DNA of 64,000 nucleotides from Leptospira_A sp046736045 (GCF_046736045.1 NZ_CP177134.1:1612001-1676000), one strand, 5' to 3'; counted from the stretch's first letter, positions 1 to 9,060 are shown. Translations and numbers: made by a program. The notes: generated from the letters alone by a model not told the origin.

Positions 1-1244
1 TCGGACTTTATTTCTGGTTGAGATACAAACCTTGGTTTGTTCGGTATTCCCATTTTTTTTTGGTCGTTGCATCCATCTTTCCGATTTTTTCTATTATGGG
101 AATTATAAGTGCACAGAAAGAAGTGATCGTGCTATCGCAAGATCAGGAATGGTTGGATGAGTTTTTTTTAAATTTACCTGAAAAAGCCGAATGGATCAAA
201 GCTTACTCTTTAGAACTGGGAACCCGGGTCAATCTTGGATTCAATTTTATCGTATTCTCCTTGTTTGTTTCTCGATTGTTCTTTCTTAAGTCGCAAAACA
301 GGAAAAAGACGATTAAGGTTTTTTATCCTAACGGACAAATATCAATCATCTCTCCCGGCACAACGATTCTCGAAGCAAGCAAGCTCGCAAAATTACCTCA
401 TGCAAATGTATGCGGAGGAAGAGGGCGTTGTTCCACTTGCAGGGTTCATATTGAGTCGGGGTTGGACGGACTTGATTCTCCTTCCGAGGAAGAGAGTGCC
501 GTACTCAAAAGAATTTCCGCCCCCAAGTCGGTTCGATTGGCTTGCCAGACCATTCCCAAGTCGGATATTTATATAGAACCTCTTCTTCCTACGAACGCAA
601 CTGCTGTTGATGCAATCCGTCAAAGCAGATATATTTACGGAACGGAAAAAGAAATCGTCATATTATTTGCTGATTTGAGAGGGTTTACAACTTTCACCGA
701 ACAGTTATTACCTTATGATGTCGTTTTTATTCTGAATTCCTATTTCCAACATGTAGGCTCCGAAATTGAAAAAGCCGGTGGAAAAATCGACAAATTGATG
801 GGAGACGGTCTTATGGCGATCTTCGGACTGGATACAAACCTAACAGATGCTAGTAATCAAGCGGTCGTTGCCGTGCAAAACATGAGCGAACAATTGGTTC
901 ATTTGAACGAACGTTTGCACAAAGAACTTCCCGAACCTTTGCGAATGGGAATCGGTGTTCATAGCGGGACGGTCATTCTCGGTACTTTTGGAAATTCCAC
1001 CACACCAACCGCCATTGGAGACGCAGTCAATACCGCAAGCCGCCTCGAGTCTGCTACCAAAGAATATTCCTGCGAAGCGATCTTTTCCGAAGATGTCACT
1101 AAACACTCGTCAGTTGATTTTTCCAAATTCGTAAAACATACGATTTCCGTTCGAGGAAAAACCGAATCCGTGAATGTTTATCTGATTCCTACCGGTAGGG
1201 ATCTGACTCTACCTAAGATTGAAATTACATTAAACAAGAGTTAG
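1..1244 (+). CDS. Membrane-anchored [2Fe-2S] ferredoxin-adenylate/guanylate cyclase fusion (5' partial)
   Basis: The reading frame is open to the left edge, so the start lies outside the window; the TTG at 18 is only the first possible start inside it. Counting from that TTG there are two hydrophobic segments (about residues 8-30 and 72-90). A plant-type ferredoxin domain follows (about 97-190) with the cluster spacing Cys132-X5-Cys138-X2-Cys141 and a distal Cys176. A class III nucleotide cyclase domain comes next, with FADLRGFT at 217-224 carrying the metal-binding Asp219, MGDGLMAIF near 261-269 and IGDAVNTASRLE near 333-344. The family makes cAMP or cGMP from nucleoside triphosphate. The iron-sulphur domain suggests redox or oxygen control of the cyclase, which is inference. 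The gene ends exactly where dispersed repeat copy A begins. Confidence 0.9.
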   Translation, partial: GLYFWLRYKPWFVRYSHFFLVVASIFPIFSIMGIISAQKEVIVLSQDQEWLDEFFLNLPEKAEWIKAYSLELGTRVNLGFNFIVFSLFVSRLFFLKSQNRKKTIKVFYPNGQISIISPGTTILEASKLAKLPHANVCGGRGRCSTCRVHIESGLDGLDSPSEEESAVLKRISAPKSVRLACQTIPKSDIYIEPLLPTNATAVDAIRQSRYIYGTEKEIVILFADLRGFTTFTEQLLPYDVVFILNSYFQHVGSEIEKAGGKIDKLMGDGLMAIFGLDTNLTDASNQAVVAVQNMSEQLVHLNERLHKELPEPLRMGIGVHSGTVILGTFGNSTTPTAIGDAVNTASRLESATKEYSCEAIFSEDVTKHSSVDFSKFVKHTISVRGKTESVNVYLIPTGRDLTLPKIEITLNKS

Positions 1245-1455
1245 GCCGCCTCCCCTGAGCGCCAGCAGAAGCAAAGAATTCCGAAAGATCATCAGCGAAG
1301 CTGGTCTAAGGGGTCGGGCTTTTCGCTCCAATCTTTCCCTTGGGGAAAGGATTTCCGCTGCAATCCCTGGCGGATTCAAAGACCGGGATTGGATTTTTGA
1401 CAAGACTCTCACGGGTTCTGTCCTTTTTTTTATAAATAAGTTCGCCTTTTTGCAT
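1245..1455 (+). repeat. Dispersed repeat family, copy A
   Basis: Starts directly after the cyclase stop codon and reaches the conserved AGTTCGCCTTTTTGC tail near 1439-1454. The conserved core, 1315-1372, contains a hairpin with arms ATCTTTCC and GGAAAGGAT around a CTTGGG apical loop. Related copies lie at about 4242-4531 (inverted), 9220-9540 and 28360-28655. A 60-codon frame on the minus strand inside it (1230-1412) is a repeat-borne artefact. Confidence 0.8.
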
Positions 1456-1499
1456 CTTTGGCTTTACTCATCCCAATCCATTCATGATCATTTCTTACC

Positions 1500-1928
1500 A
1501 TGAAACAAAAACTGAATCTCATTACCTTAGGTGTATCTGATTTGCAACGTTCTCTTCAGTTTTATGAACAAGGTCTTGGTTGGAAAAAATCAAGCGCCAG
1601 TCAGGAATCTGTCGCCTTCTTTCAGTTAAATGGTCTGGTGTTGTCTTTATTTTCAAGAGAATCTTTGGCAGAAGACGCTCATTTGAGTCCGGAAGGGACA
1701 GGATTTCCGGGAATTACAATTGCTTACAACGCTTCGAGTGAAAAAGAAGTGGATGAAGTAATTGAAAAGGTTCGTTCTCTCGGAGCAAAAATTCTTAAGA
1801 CTCCGCAAAAAGTTTTTTGGGGTGGATATAGCGCCTACTTTGCTGATCCGGACGGTCATATTTTCGAAGTGGCTCATAATCCGTTTTTTCCTTTGAATGA
1901 AAAGGGAGAAGTGGAATTACCGGATTAG
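1500..1928 (+). CDS. VOC-superfamily (glyoxalase/bleomycin-resistance fold) protein
   Basis: A 142-residue single-unit vicinal-oxygen-chelate protein. It shows the N-terminal strand-helix pattern LNLITLGVSDLQRSLQFYE (about 5-23), the GLGW element after it, and the C-terminal FADPDGHIFEVAHNP signature (about 114-128) with an acidic residue in the metal-binding position. Members bind a divalent metal and act on or sequester small molecules; the substrate cannot be told from sequence. The length is normal for a one-domain member that dimerises. The ATG at 1500 is used without a strong Shine-Dalgarno. The ankyrin gene follows 12 bp downstream, so the two are probably co-transcribed. Confidence 0.88.
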   Translation: MKQKLNLITLGVSDLQRSLQFYEQGLGWKKSSASQESVAFFQLNGLVLSLFSRESLAEDAHLSPEGTGFPGITIAYNASSEKEVDEVIEKVRSLGAKILKTPQKVFWGGYSAYFADPDGHIFEVAHNPFFPLNEKGEVELPD

Positions 1929-1940
1929 TCAACCAAACAA

Positions 1941-3146
1941 ATGTTAGAAGATATGAATCATTTATCGAAAAAGTTTCAGGAATTTGAAATCTTATTTTTG
2001 AAATATACAAAGACATTTGCCGATGCCGAAGGTTCGGGTCATTTTTTAGGCGACGATAGTGCGTTGCCTTATTTGAAACAATATGACGAAATCAAAAAAG
2101 CATTTTCCGATTTTTCGAATGAGTTCGACAAAGAAGATAAAGTTTTTTTAAGGCAATGGATTGATTTGCGTATCAATGAAATTGATACGGCTGTTATAAG
2201 TGAGTCCGTACGAATGGAAAAACATCTGTTTTGGGAAAATTGTTTTGCCTCATTTGAAAGTTCGGGCAAATTGCCTTTGATTCCGCCTGATATCGAATGG
2301 GGACTTGAAGAGAAAAGACAAACCATTGATTTGCCTGAGTTCAAAGATGCATTTCGATATGGAAAATTTGAAAATGGAGAGGAATTGGAAAATTCCATTG
2401 ATGATTGGATCAATTCGGACGACGGAGAAGTTCTTTTGGCAAAGGCGATTTCCGAAGGTTTGTCACCTAATGCTTATTTACCTTTGGAAAATCACTATTT
2501 ACTTACTTATTTTTCTTATCTTAAAAAAACGGAATATGTGAAATTGCTTTTGGAAAAAGGTGCGCTTACGGTATTACCGAAAAATCCTCAAGATGCAAAT
2601 TTTCCTCTTCTTGCTGCATGTGATTCTTCCGTATATGAAGAACTTTCTTTTGAATTGGTATCTCTTCTTGTCTTAGCAAAAGTTTCACCGAATGAACGAA
2701 ACCTTCAAGGAGAGAATATTTTACATTTGATTTTACAGGATGAGGAAAGTGATGAAGCCTTTGAAATTGTAAATTTACTTTTGAATGTTTGTTCCGATCA
2801 AAGCCTTCACGCAAAGGAGTTTGTTTACGAAAGAACTCCTCTTCATATCGCCGCTTTAACAGGAAGGACCGAAATCATCGAACTGTTGTTAAAGAAAAAG
2901 CCGAATGTAAATTTACAGGATCGATATGGAAAAACTCCTATCTTCTATTGTACAACAGTTGTAGACTTCGAATCTTTTATGTGTTTTGCAAATGCAGGCG
3001 CAGACCTGAAAATAAAAGATAAAGAAGGAAGGTCACTCGGCGATACAATTTCCGTTACAAGAACTCAATACGATCCGAAAGATCCGGATCATATTGATAT
3101 TTTTAAAGATTTGGATCGCATGAGTAGCTTTCTCAAATCTCATTGA
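1941..3146 (+). CDS. Ankyrin-repeat protein
   Basis: A 401-residue protein without signal peptide or membrane segment, so probably cytoplasmic. The first 150 residues are charged and helical with no recognised domain. From about residue 170 there are degenerate ankyrin units (for example a YVKLLLEKGA unit). The clearest pair is at about 295-355, including TPLHIAALTGRTEIIELLLKK and a following GKTPIFYC / FANAGADLKIKDKEG unit. Ankyrin repeats bind protein partners; the partner is unknown. An in-frame ATG twelve bases downstream (1953) is an alternative start. It follows the VOC gene by 12 bp. Confidence 0.85.
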   Translation: MLEDMNHLSKKFQEFEILFLKYTKTFADAEGSGHFLGDDSALPYLKQYDEIKKAFSDFSNEFDKEDKVFLRQWIDLRINEIDTAVISESVRMEKHLFWENCFASFESSGKLPLIPPDIEWGLEEKRQTIDLPEFKDAFRYGKFENGEELENSIDDWINSDDGEVLLAKAISEGLSPNAYLPLENHYLLTYFSYLKKTEYVKLLLEKGALTVLPKNPQDANFPLLAACDSSVYEELSFELVSLLVLAKVSPNERNLQGENILHLILQDEESDEAFEIVNLLLNVCSDQSLHAKEFVYERTPLHIAALTGRTEIIELLLKKKPNVNLQDRYGKTPIFYCTTVVDFESFMCFANAGADLKIKDKEGRSLGDTISVTRTQYDPKDPDHIDIFKDLDRMSSFLKSH

Positions 3147-3191
3147 CAGAAAAAACGGACCTCTGTTTATTTTTAGTAATCGAATTTTTTT

Positions 3192-4202
3192 ATGAAACAA
3201 ATCCAATTATCTTCTTTCGGAATTGAAAATCTCAAATTGATAAATGCTTCGGAGCCTGGAAAGCCAAACACAGGTGAGGTGTTGGTTCGGATGCGTGCCG
3301 CTTCTCTCAATTTCCGGGACAATTTGGTCATTGCAGGCAAATACAATCCCAAGTTTCCCACACCGATGGTTCCTTGCAGCGATGGTGCGGGAGAAGTCAT
3401 TGAGATCGGGGAAGGGGTTTCCGAGTTTCAGGTAGGGGATCGTGTTTTGGCCACATTTGCACCTCGTTGGATTGCAGATAAGGCCACTCATCAGGAAATG
3501 AGACATACGTTAGGTGGTCCATTGGATGGAACTCTCAGGGAATATATTATATTTTCCGACTCCGGTCTTGTGAAATTGCCGGATCATTTGAGTTTTGAAG
3601 AAGGAGCCACGTTACCTTGCGCGGCCCTGACTGCTTGGTCCGCTTTTCATATTTACAGTCGTTTGGTGGCGGGAGAAGTCGTGGTCATCCAGGGCACAGG
3701 GGGAGTGTCTCTTTTCGGATTGCAATTTGCCAAACTTTCCGGAGCAAAAATAATTTTGACTTCTTCAAGTGAGGAAAAAATTGAAAAGGCAAAAGCTTTG
3801 GGTGCGGATTTTTGCATTAATTATAAACAAACCCCCGAGTGGGGAAAAGAGGTCCGCCATCTAACAAAAAAAATCGGTGCGGATCATATTCTGGAAGTCG
3901 GAGGAGCCGGCACGCTTGAACAGTCGATTACCGCCTGTAAACCGTTTGGTGTTGTGCATTTGATAGGGATTCTTGCCGGACGATCCGGCGAATTGAATTT
4001 GTTGCCGGCAGTAATGAACAATATTAAAATCCAAGGAATTGTCGTGGGCGGCCGCAAGGCATTCCAGGAAATGAACCACGCGATAGAAGCGGGTGTTTTG
4101 AAACCAGTGGTCGATAAAGTTTTTCCTATAGAAGAAACGAAAGAAGCATTGGATTATTTGAAATCAGGTTCTCATTTTGGTAAAATCGTAATTTCGATTT
4201 AA
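3192..4202 (+). CDS. MDR-family NAD(P)-dependent alcohol dehydrogenase / quinone oxidoreductase-like
   Basis: A 336-residue medium-chain dehydrogenase/reductase. The N-terminal GroES-like domain carries SLNFRDNLVIAGKY (about 38-51) and GDRVLATFAPRW. The Rossmann domain begins with VVIQGTGGVSLFGLQFAKLSGA (about 161-182), the usual nucleotide-binding glycine-rich turn. The structural-zinc cysteine cluster of classical alcohol dehydrogenases is absent, which places it with the zinc-lacking quinone-oxidoreductase-like branch. It probably reduces or oxidises a small carbonyl, alcohol or enone. It lies 45 bp after the ankyrin gene, without an obvious terminator between. Confidence 0.88.
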   Translation: MKQIQLSSFGIENLKLINASEPGKPNTGEVLVRMRAASLNFRDNLVIAGKYNPKFPTPMVPCSDGAGEVIEIGEGVSEFQVGDRVLATFAPRWIADKATHQEMRHTLGGPLDGTLREYIIFSDSGLVKLPDHLSFEEGATLPCAALTAWSAFHIYSRLVAGEVVVIQGTGGVSLFGLQFAKLSGAKIILTSSSEEKIEKAKALGADFCINYKQTPEWGKEVRHLTKKIGADHILEVGGAGTLEQSITACKPFGVVHLIGILAGRSGELNLLPAVMNNIKIQGIVVGGRKAFQEMNHAIEAGVLKPVVDKVFPIEETKEALDYLKSGSHFGKIVISI

Positions 4203-4241
4203 CGATAACTTAGAATCGCAAATTAGAAGTTAGGTTTTATT

Positions 4242-4531
4242 GGGCAAAAAGACGAACTTATTTGAATAATTTTTTTGAGTTATGGGAAATGGGTAGTCGG
4301 TTTGAGGAATTTATGTTAGGTGGTTACTCGCAAGCCCACGAGCCACTCCCCCCAACCCTAAACGGGGTGGGGGATTTCAATATTCCCAATCAAAATTATG
4401 TCACATACACTTTTTTTCCCGCGCCAGGGATCGCAGCGGAAATCCTTTCCCTTTGGGAAAGATTGGAGCGAAGAGCCCGGTCGGATTCGAATTCATTACA
4501 ATCCACCTAATATATGCGAGGCGCTATAGGT
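4242..4531 (-). repeat. Dispersed repeat family, copy B (inverted relative to A, C, D)
   Basis: Fills the convergent gap between the MDR gene and the DUF1569 gene. It is the closest relative of copy D: the shared block 4315-4480, read on the minus strand, aligns with about 28416-28582. The block includes a C-rich/G-rich hairpin near 4349-4373 and the core hairpin at 4421-4480 with loop CTTTGG. The outer module matching AGTTCGCCTTTTTGCC is at 4242-4258, with a G-to-A change. An 82-codon frame at 4262-4510 overlaps the repeat and looks spurious. Confidence 0.85.
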
Positions 4532-4564
4532 TTTGCCAAAGTTAGGCTGTGTATTTGCTCATCT

Positions 4565-5134
4565 TTAACTGATATTTTTTGCAATTCTCTCGAAATGGTT
4601 TTTGATATGAAGGGTGTGTGCCAAATCGAATTCCTCTTTGTCCAATTCGCCGTAAGCAAAATGAGGCTTTAGTTGGGAAGATTCTTGTTTTTGAAACAAG
4701 TCGATACTTTGTAACAATCGATTGAGTCCGGATTTATATTCGATTGCGTTTTCCAAATCGGCAGCACCGGGGATCGGGTCTTCCAGCCCATGACTCATTT
4801 TTTCCCTAAGGGAAAAAATAGAAAAAACGATTTTGCCTACGGTTCCGCGAAAAGCCGCCGGTTTCATTTCGGGAAAACCGTTTATGGAATATTCAATGCT
4901 TTGTGCACAGTGGGAAAACACTTTCCCCAAAGACCAATTGCCGGAAATGAAAACCAATGATTCGGAAGGAATCAGAGTTTTTAAAAAATCTTTCGTATCT
5001 TGCAACGACTTCAATGAGTTTGCTTTCTCTTTAAAATCCGCATCAGTCATAAGCACAGACTCCGAACGCATGTAAGCTGGTAGTAACAAAACGGATGTGC
5101 CGGCAATATTTTTTAAAAACTGAGATCGTTTCAT
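4565..5134 (-). CDS. DUF1569 / DinB-like four-helix protein with an N-terminal export signal
   Basis: 189 residues. The N-terminus (MKRSQFLKNIAGTSVLLLPAYMRS) resembles the lead of exported twin-arginine-like or Sec substrates, although the RR pair is missing. The rest matches the DUF1569 branch of the DinB fold: NWSLGKVFSHCAQSIEYSINGFP (about 67-89) and the terminal HTLHIKNHFERIAK segment supply His residues in the positions DinB proteins use for metal. The enzymatic role is unknown; DinB relatives include thiol-dependent S-transferases. It ends beside repeat B and begins 1 bp from the TerC stop, so TerC and this gene form an operon. Confidence 0.75.
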   Translation of the reverse strand: MKRSQFLKNIAGTSVLLLPAYMRSESVLMTDADFKEKANSLKSLQDTKDFLKTLIPSESLVFISGNWSLGKVFSHCAQSIEYSINGFPEMKPAAFRGTVGKIVFSIFSLREKMSHGLEDPIPGAADLENAIEYKSGLNRLLQSIDLFQKQESSQLKPHFAYGELDKEEFDLAHTLHIKNHFERIAKNIS

Positions 5135-5135
5135 T

Positions 5136-5879
5136 TCAATCGAATTTTCCTTTTAAGACCACCGGCTTTTCATCCGGCTTGCGTAATTTCATATTGAGCA
5201 GTTCGACAATCACTGAGAAAGCCATTGCGAAATAAATATATCCTTTCGGAATATGCAATTCCCAACCTTCGCCAAACAATGCTAATCCGATTAAAATTAA
5301 AAAACTCAAAGCAAGAATCTTGATCGTAGGATGACTATCTACGAAGTCGGAAATACTTCCGCTGGACATCAGCATGAACCCGACGGATAAAACCACTGCT
5401 GTAATCATCACTCCCAGTTGATCCGTCATTCCCACTGCGGTAATCACCGAATCCAAAGAAAATACAATGTCTAAGATCATGATTTGAATGATGACTTTTG
5501 TAAAGGTTGTTTTTTTGGAATTACCTTCCAAAGAATCGGGATCACCTTCCAGTTTGTGATGGATTTCCGTTACCGACTTGGCAATCAGAAAGAGTCCGCC
5601 TACAATCAGAATCAAATCCCTTCCGCTGATTTCATGAGCGAAGATCGTAAATAACGGAGAAGTCAGTTTCATAATCAAAGAAAGAGAAAATAAGAGCAAG
5701 ATCCGTGTAACCATTGCTAGTAAGAGGCCGATTTGTCTGGCCTTCTTTTGTTTTTGTTTTGGTAAACGGGAAGACAGGATCGAAATAAAAATGATATTGT
5801 CGATTCCTAGAACGATTTCCAGAGCCGTTAGGGTAAAAAGTGCCGCCCAAAGAGAAGGGTCAGTTAGTGTTTCTATCAT
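5136..5879 (-). CDS. TerC-family integral membrane protein
   Basis: 247 residues with about seven transmembrane segments. Two TerC hallmarks hold acidic residues inside membrane helices: ALEIVLGIDNIIFISILSSR (about 19-38) and IMILDIVFSLDSVITAVGMT (about 132-151). TerC proteins take part in metal-ion export, notably manganese, and in tellurite resistance; a metal-transport role is the likeliest here. No yybP-ykoY type riboswitch is visible in the 53 bp upstream. The DUF1569 gene follows after 1 bp, suggesting translational coupling. Confidence 0.9.
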   Translation of the reverse strand: MIETLTDPSLWAALFTLTALEIVLGIDNIIFISILSSRLPKQKQKKARQIGLLLAMVTRILLLFSLSLIMKLTSPLFTIFAHEISGRDLILIVGGLFLIAKSVTEIHHKLEGDPDSLEGNSKKTTFTKVIIQIMILDIVFSLDSVITAVGMTDQLGVMITAVVLSVGFMLMSSGSISDFVDSHPTIKILALSFLILIGLALFGEGWELHIPKGYIYFAMAFSVIVELLNMKLRKPDEKPVVLKGKFD

Positions 5880-5932
5880 GAGTTCCTATATCGCAAATCT
5901 ATTGGGTAATTTATAAAAATCCAATCAAAAAT

Positions 5933-7411
5933 TTATTGGAGCGGAACAAAGAGAAGAAGGGACCAGTTTTCACAAGATCGAAAGGCAATCGCTTTTCGAT
6001 TCCATACTTCCTTTTTGTCACCTTCCACAATGGCGAAGGAAAACGAATCCGCCTTAAGATCGGATATTCCTTTTTCCCAATTCCGGTTGTGGTTCCAGGG
6101 ATAATAATCTCCTGACTCTGTTAGTGGGACCAAACGGATCGGTTCGGGGCTTAGGGTTTTCAAATATTTTACCGGCCAGTAAGTCGAGATTCCATTCGGT
6201 TTCCCCCACTCCTTCCAGGTTTGTATTGTACATTCGATTCTATGATTTTGTTTGGTCATCGTCAATTGAATCTGTTCTTTCAGTTTCGGATCGGGTGCAA
6301 AACGATTGGAAGTGACTGATACAAATGCGAAAAAAGAAAACAAAACCGCTTTCAACAGAATCTTTCTTCGTTTTAGAAAATAACAAAAGAGTCCGAAACA
6401 GGAAATCGGCAGAATGAGCAAATAACGGGCATTAAATTCCAATCCGGTCAGAGTTAAAAATAATAATCCGCAGGCCGGAGATAGAATCAAATAGAGATAA
6501 AATAAAGAAGAATGCAAAGTTTCTGTTTGCCGGATTCTTTGATTGAATTTTTTCAATGTTAATAAAAAAATCAAAACAAGAAACCAATAGGCAGGTAATA
6601 AAAATTTAGAGGCGGGTAGTTTTGAATTTTCGACAAAGGTCGAGTACAGATAGGAAAGAGGATTTGCAGAAAAGTCCGCCAGTTTTTCCCATATTAATTT
6701 TTTGATTGGAAATTCATTCGGAACGAAAGCACGAAAACCAAGATGGCCTGAGTAAAATACGATGATTTGGTAAAAGACAATTGAAATCAAAATATAGAAA
6801 ATGATTTTGATTTTTTGGTTTTTTTTATCTATAAAAAATAAAATCAAAAGAGGAAGGGCGGAGTGAACCAAAAACCATAACTCGGAAAACAAACTAAGTG
6901 CAACAAGCAAAATGAACCGTAAAATAAAAAAGATCCGGTTTTTGTTTTCTTCTTTGAGCAAAATAAAAAAACATAAAACCAAAAAAAATTCGCCCGCATG
7001 GAATCCGGGCAGATAAAATTGTCCCCAAGATCCGGGGAAAATTTCTCCTAATTTTAAAACAAAAACGGCTCCCACCAAACTCGCGTAATTTGGTAATCCG
7101 AACTGACGGAAAAAATAATAAGTAAAAATAAAACAAAATGCCGCATAACACGAATAAAGTATAAAAACATCATTCGTGAGATAATTTCCCAAAAGAAAAA
7201 ACAAAACGTCAGGAAAAAAAACATTGGATGGGGGCAGGGACCATCCGGTTACAAAGGAAGGAGAAAACCAAAAATCTCTGGCAAAAAGCAGGGGATAAAA
7301 CGCATCACTGTTTGTAACTTCCCCGAAATGGTAAAAGTAAATCCTTTCCCAAGAGGGAAATAGAATCCAAAAAAATAAAAATACGAATAGGATTCTAATT
7401 ACAAAATACAT
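5933..7411 (-). CDS. Polytopic membrane protein, glycosyltransferase-C-like (unassigned)
   Basis: A 492-residue, very hydrophobic, AT-rich gene product with roughly ten to twelve transmembrane segments and a C-terminal soluble tail of about 110 residues. The layout (short N-terminal helix, first periplasmic loop with acidic residues in TNSDAFYPLLFARDFWFSP at about 37-55, many helices, C-terminal domain) resembles GT-C lipid-sugar glycosyltransferases and O-antigen-type membrane proteins. I cannot see a diagnostic motif, so the function stays open. It lies between TerC and RluA, all on the minus strand, 27 bp after RluA. Confidence 0.7.
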   Translation of the reverse strand: MYFVIRILFVFLFFWILFPSWERIYFYHFGEVTNSDAFYPLLFARDFWFSPSFVTGWSLPPSNVFFPDVLFFLLGNYLTNDVFILYSCYAAFCFIFTYYFFRQFGLPNYASLVGAVFVLKLGEIFPGSWGQFYLPGFHAGEFFLVLCFFILLKEENKNRIFFILRFILLVALSLFSELWFLVHSALPLLILFFIDKKNQKIKIIFYILISIVFYQIIVFYSGHLGFRAFVPNEFPIKKLIWEKLADFSANPLSYLYSTFVENSKLPASKFLLPAYWFLVLIFLLTLKKFNQRIRQTETLHSSLFYLYLILSPACGLLFLTLTGLEFNARYLLILPISCFGLFCYFLKRRKILLKAVLFSFFAFVSVTSNRFAPDPKLKEQIQLTMTKQNHRIECTIQTWKEWGKPNGISTYWPVKYLKTLSPEPIRLVPLTESGDYYPWNHNRNWEKGISDLKADSFSFAIVEGDKKEVWNRKAIAFRSCENWSLLLFVPLQ

Positions 7412-7438
7412 ACGCCATAACTAACGAAAAACTATGAT

Positions 7439-8377
7439 TTAATAACTAACACATTTTCTTTCAAATGTCCTGAATCTTTCTGGAAAATCCAACTCTACAT
7501 CTACCGTTTTATCCGGGTTAAACGGGTGAGGGAGTACGATTCGTTTTGAGAACAATAAAAGTCCGTACTGAGCGTATTCTTTTGCCGATCTGGAATACAA
7601 ACTGTCTCCTACAACGGGACAGCCCGATTTTTGTAAGTGAACACGAATTTGGTGAGTTCTTCCTGTTTCCAAATCCAATGATAAAAATGAATATTTACGG
7701 CCGGTATGAGTTTGTACGATTTTTTCTGTTTTGTAATGAGTGACTGCTACTCTTCCGTCTTCTCTTACGCACATTTTGATTCTTTCCACTGGATGGCGCC
7801 CGATCGGCAAATTGATTGTGCCTGCACCTTCCACCGGAGATTGCAACACCCAGGCATAATAACTTTTTTTTACCAATCTTTCCTGGAACATTTTAGAAAG
7901 TGCCGCATGAGCTCTGTCAGACTTTGCAATTACCAAAACACCTTCCGTAGGTTTGTCCAACCGGTGTACGATTCCCGGTCTTCTATCTCCGCCTACGCTG
8001 GATAGATTTTGAAATTGATAAAGTAATCCGTTTACAAGAGAAGGAGAGTCGTCGCCCGGGCCGCTATGGCAAGGGATTCCCGCTTTTTTATGAATCACCA
8101 TAAATTCTTCTTCTTCATACAAAACCGGAATGTCCATCTGGACGGGTTCCAGTCGGGAAGGAGGTTTGGGAGGGACATCGATGACATATTTTTCATCAGT
8201 CCCAACTTTATGTCCGCTTTTGAGAGGTTTTTCCAGGTTGTCTGAATTTTTAACATACCCGGAATCGATCCATTTTTGTACCGTGGATCGGGACAAATCA
8301 TCACCCGCATTGTCTTTTAGGAACATATCCAGGCGAGATTGGTTGTATTCTTCGGAAACGGTGACAAATATTTGCAT
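7439..8377 (-). CDS. RluA-family 23S rRNA/tRNA pseudouridine synthase
   Basis: 312 residues. An S4 RNA-binding domain occupies about residues 14-60 (SRLDMFLKDN onward). The catalytic domain has GIVHRLDKPTEGVLVIAK (about 135-152), the RluA-family HRLDxxTxG signature, in which Asp141 is the catalytic aspartate. Further family elements are LETGRTHQIRVHLQKSGCPVVGDSLY near 240-265. It converts specific uridines of structured RNA to pseudouridine; which RluA/C/D position is modified cannot be decided here. The start is 60 bp from the divergent loa22 gene. Confidence 0.93.
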   Translation of the reverse strand: MQIFVTVSEEYNQSRLDMFLKDNAGDDLSRSTVQKWIDSGYVKNSDNLEKPLKSGHKVGTDEKYVIDVPPKPPSRLEPVQMDIPVLYEEEEFMVIHKKAGIPCHSGPGDDSPSLVNGLLYQFQNLSSVGGDRRPGIVHRLDKPTEGVLVIAKSDRAHAALSKMFQERLVKKSYYAWVLQSPVEGAGTINLPIGRHPVERIKMCVREDGRVAVTHYKTEKIVQTHTGRKYSFLSLDLETGRTHQIRVHLQKSGCPVVGDSLYSRSAKEYAQYGLLLFSKRIVLPHPFNPDKTVDVELDFPERFRTFERKCVSY

Positions 8378-8436
8378 TTTCGGTTGTTATCTAATGAAAA
8401 GTTCTAAACTATGGAATCTGAAAGGTAGGTCAACTG

Positions 8437-9003
8437 ATGAAAAAAGGAATTTTTAATCTTCTCCTCATCGCTGGTATTTCGCTCGCTATTTCTAATTGTT
8501 CTTCTACAGAACCTAAGCAAGAACCACAAGCAGATACATCCACTTCATCCAATACTTCAAACACTGTCTCTTCACGCGACTTGAATTTGGTAGCTTTGGA
8601 TGAAATCAACACGGCACTCAAAGATTATCGTTATCCGGACGGAGTTCGTAAAAGAGGATTTAGCTACAAACTAGCTGATATCCAAAAAGAAGACTTCAAT
8701 ACTTGGGCAAAAGACAATGTTGCTTATATTAAAGAAGCTTTGAACAAACTTCCTGCAGATTATCTTTTGCAAATCATCGGGCATGCTGACGCATCCGGTC
8801 CTGAAGAAGCAGAAGGTGCTAAAAAAGGAAACGTATTTTACTCACAACTTCGTGCTGATGCAGTAAAAGACGCTCTTGTAAAACAAGGACTTCCTGCTGA
8901 AAGAATCACTACGAAAGCATCCGGTTCCACTGCGCCTATTTCTGGTTTTTCAGAAACAGACGGAATCAACCGCCGAGTTACTTTCCAAGTAGTTACCAAA
9001 TAA
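8437..9003 (+). CDS. loa22: Loa22-like OmpA-family outer-membrane lipoprotein
   Basis: 188 residues. The signal peptide ends at a spirochetal lipobox (AISNC, Cys21). A Ser/Thr/Gln-rich linker follows, then the Leptospira-specific block YRYPDGVRKRGFSYKLADI (about 64-82), which closely parallels Loa22, and an OmpA-C peptidoglycan-binding domain (about 85-188) with IGHADASGPEEAEGAKKGN and the NRRVTFQV ending. Loa22 is a lipid-anchored protein whose OmpA domain grips peptidoglycan; in pathogenic Leptospira it is a virulence factor, but homologues occur in saprophytes. A Shine-Dalgarno (AAAGGTAGG) precedes the ATG and a strong terminator follows. Confidence 0.93.
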   Translation: MKKGIFNLLLIAGISLAISNCSSTEPKQEPQADTSTSSNTSNTVSSRDLNLVALDEINTALKDYRYPDGVRKRGFSYKLADIQKEDFNTWAKDNVAYIKEALNKLPADYLLQIIGHADASGPEEAEGAKKGNVFYSQLRADAVKDALVKQGLPAERITTKASGSTAPISGFSETDGINRRVTFQVVTK

Positions 9004-9030
9004 TTACAAACTAACTTCTTGTGAAATCAA

Positions 9031-9060
9031 AGCCTGCCTGTAAAAAGGTGGGCTTTTTTT
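9031..9060 (+). terminator. Rho-independent terminator of the loa22 homologue
   Basis: A 9-bp stem (AGCCTGCCT / AGGTGGGCT, two G-U pairs) with a short GTAAAA-type loop is followed by an uninterrupted run of T. It begins 27 bp after the loa22 stop codon. Confidence 0.85.

Noticed and set aside
1230..1412. 60-codon minus-strand frame after the cyclase gene
   Set aside because: Read from repeat copy A, overlaps the cyclase 3' end, and has no ribosome-binding site.
4262..4510. 82-codon plus-strand frame between the MDR and DUF1569 genes
   Set aside because: It overlaps repeat copy B; the same peptide-like pattern (AEILSxxERLERxAR) appears in frames from other repeat copies because they share nucleotide sequence, not because a protein is conserved.
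5880..5932. Manganese (yybP-ykoY) riboswitch in front of terC
   Set aside because: The 53-bp gap upstream of terC is too short for that element and does not show its conserved loops.
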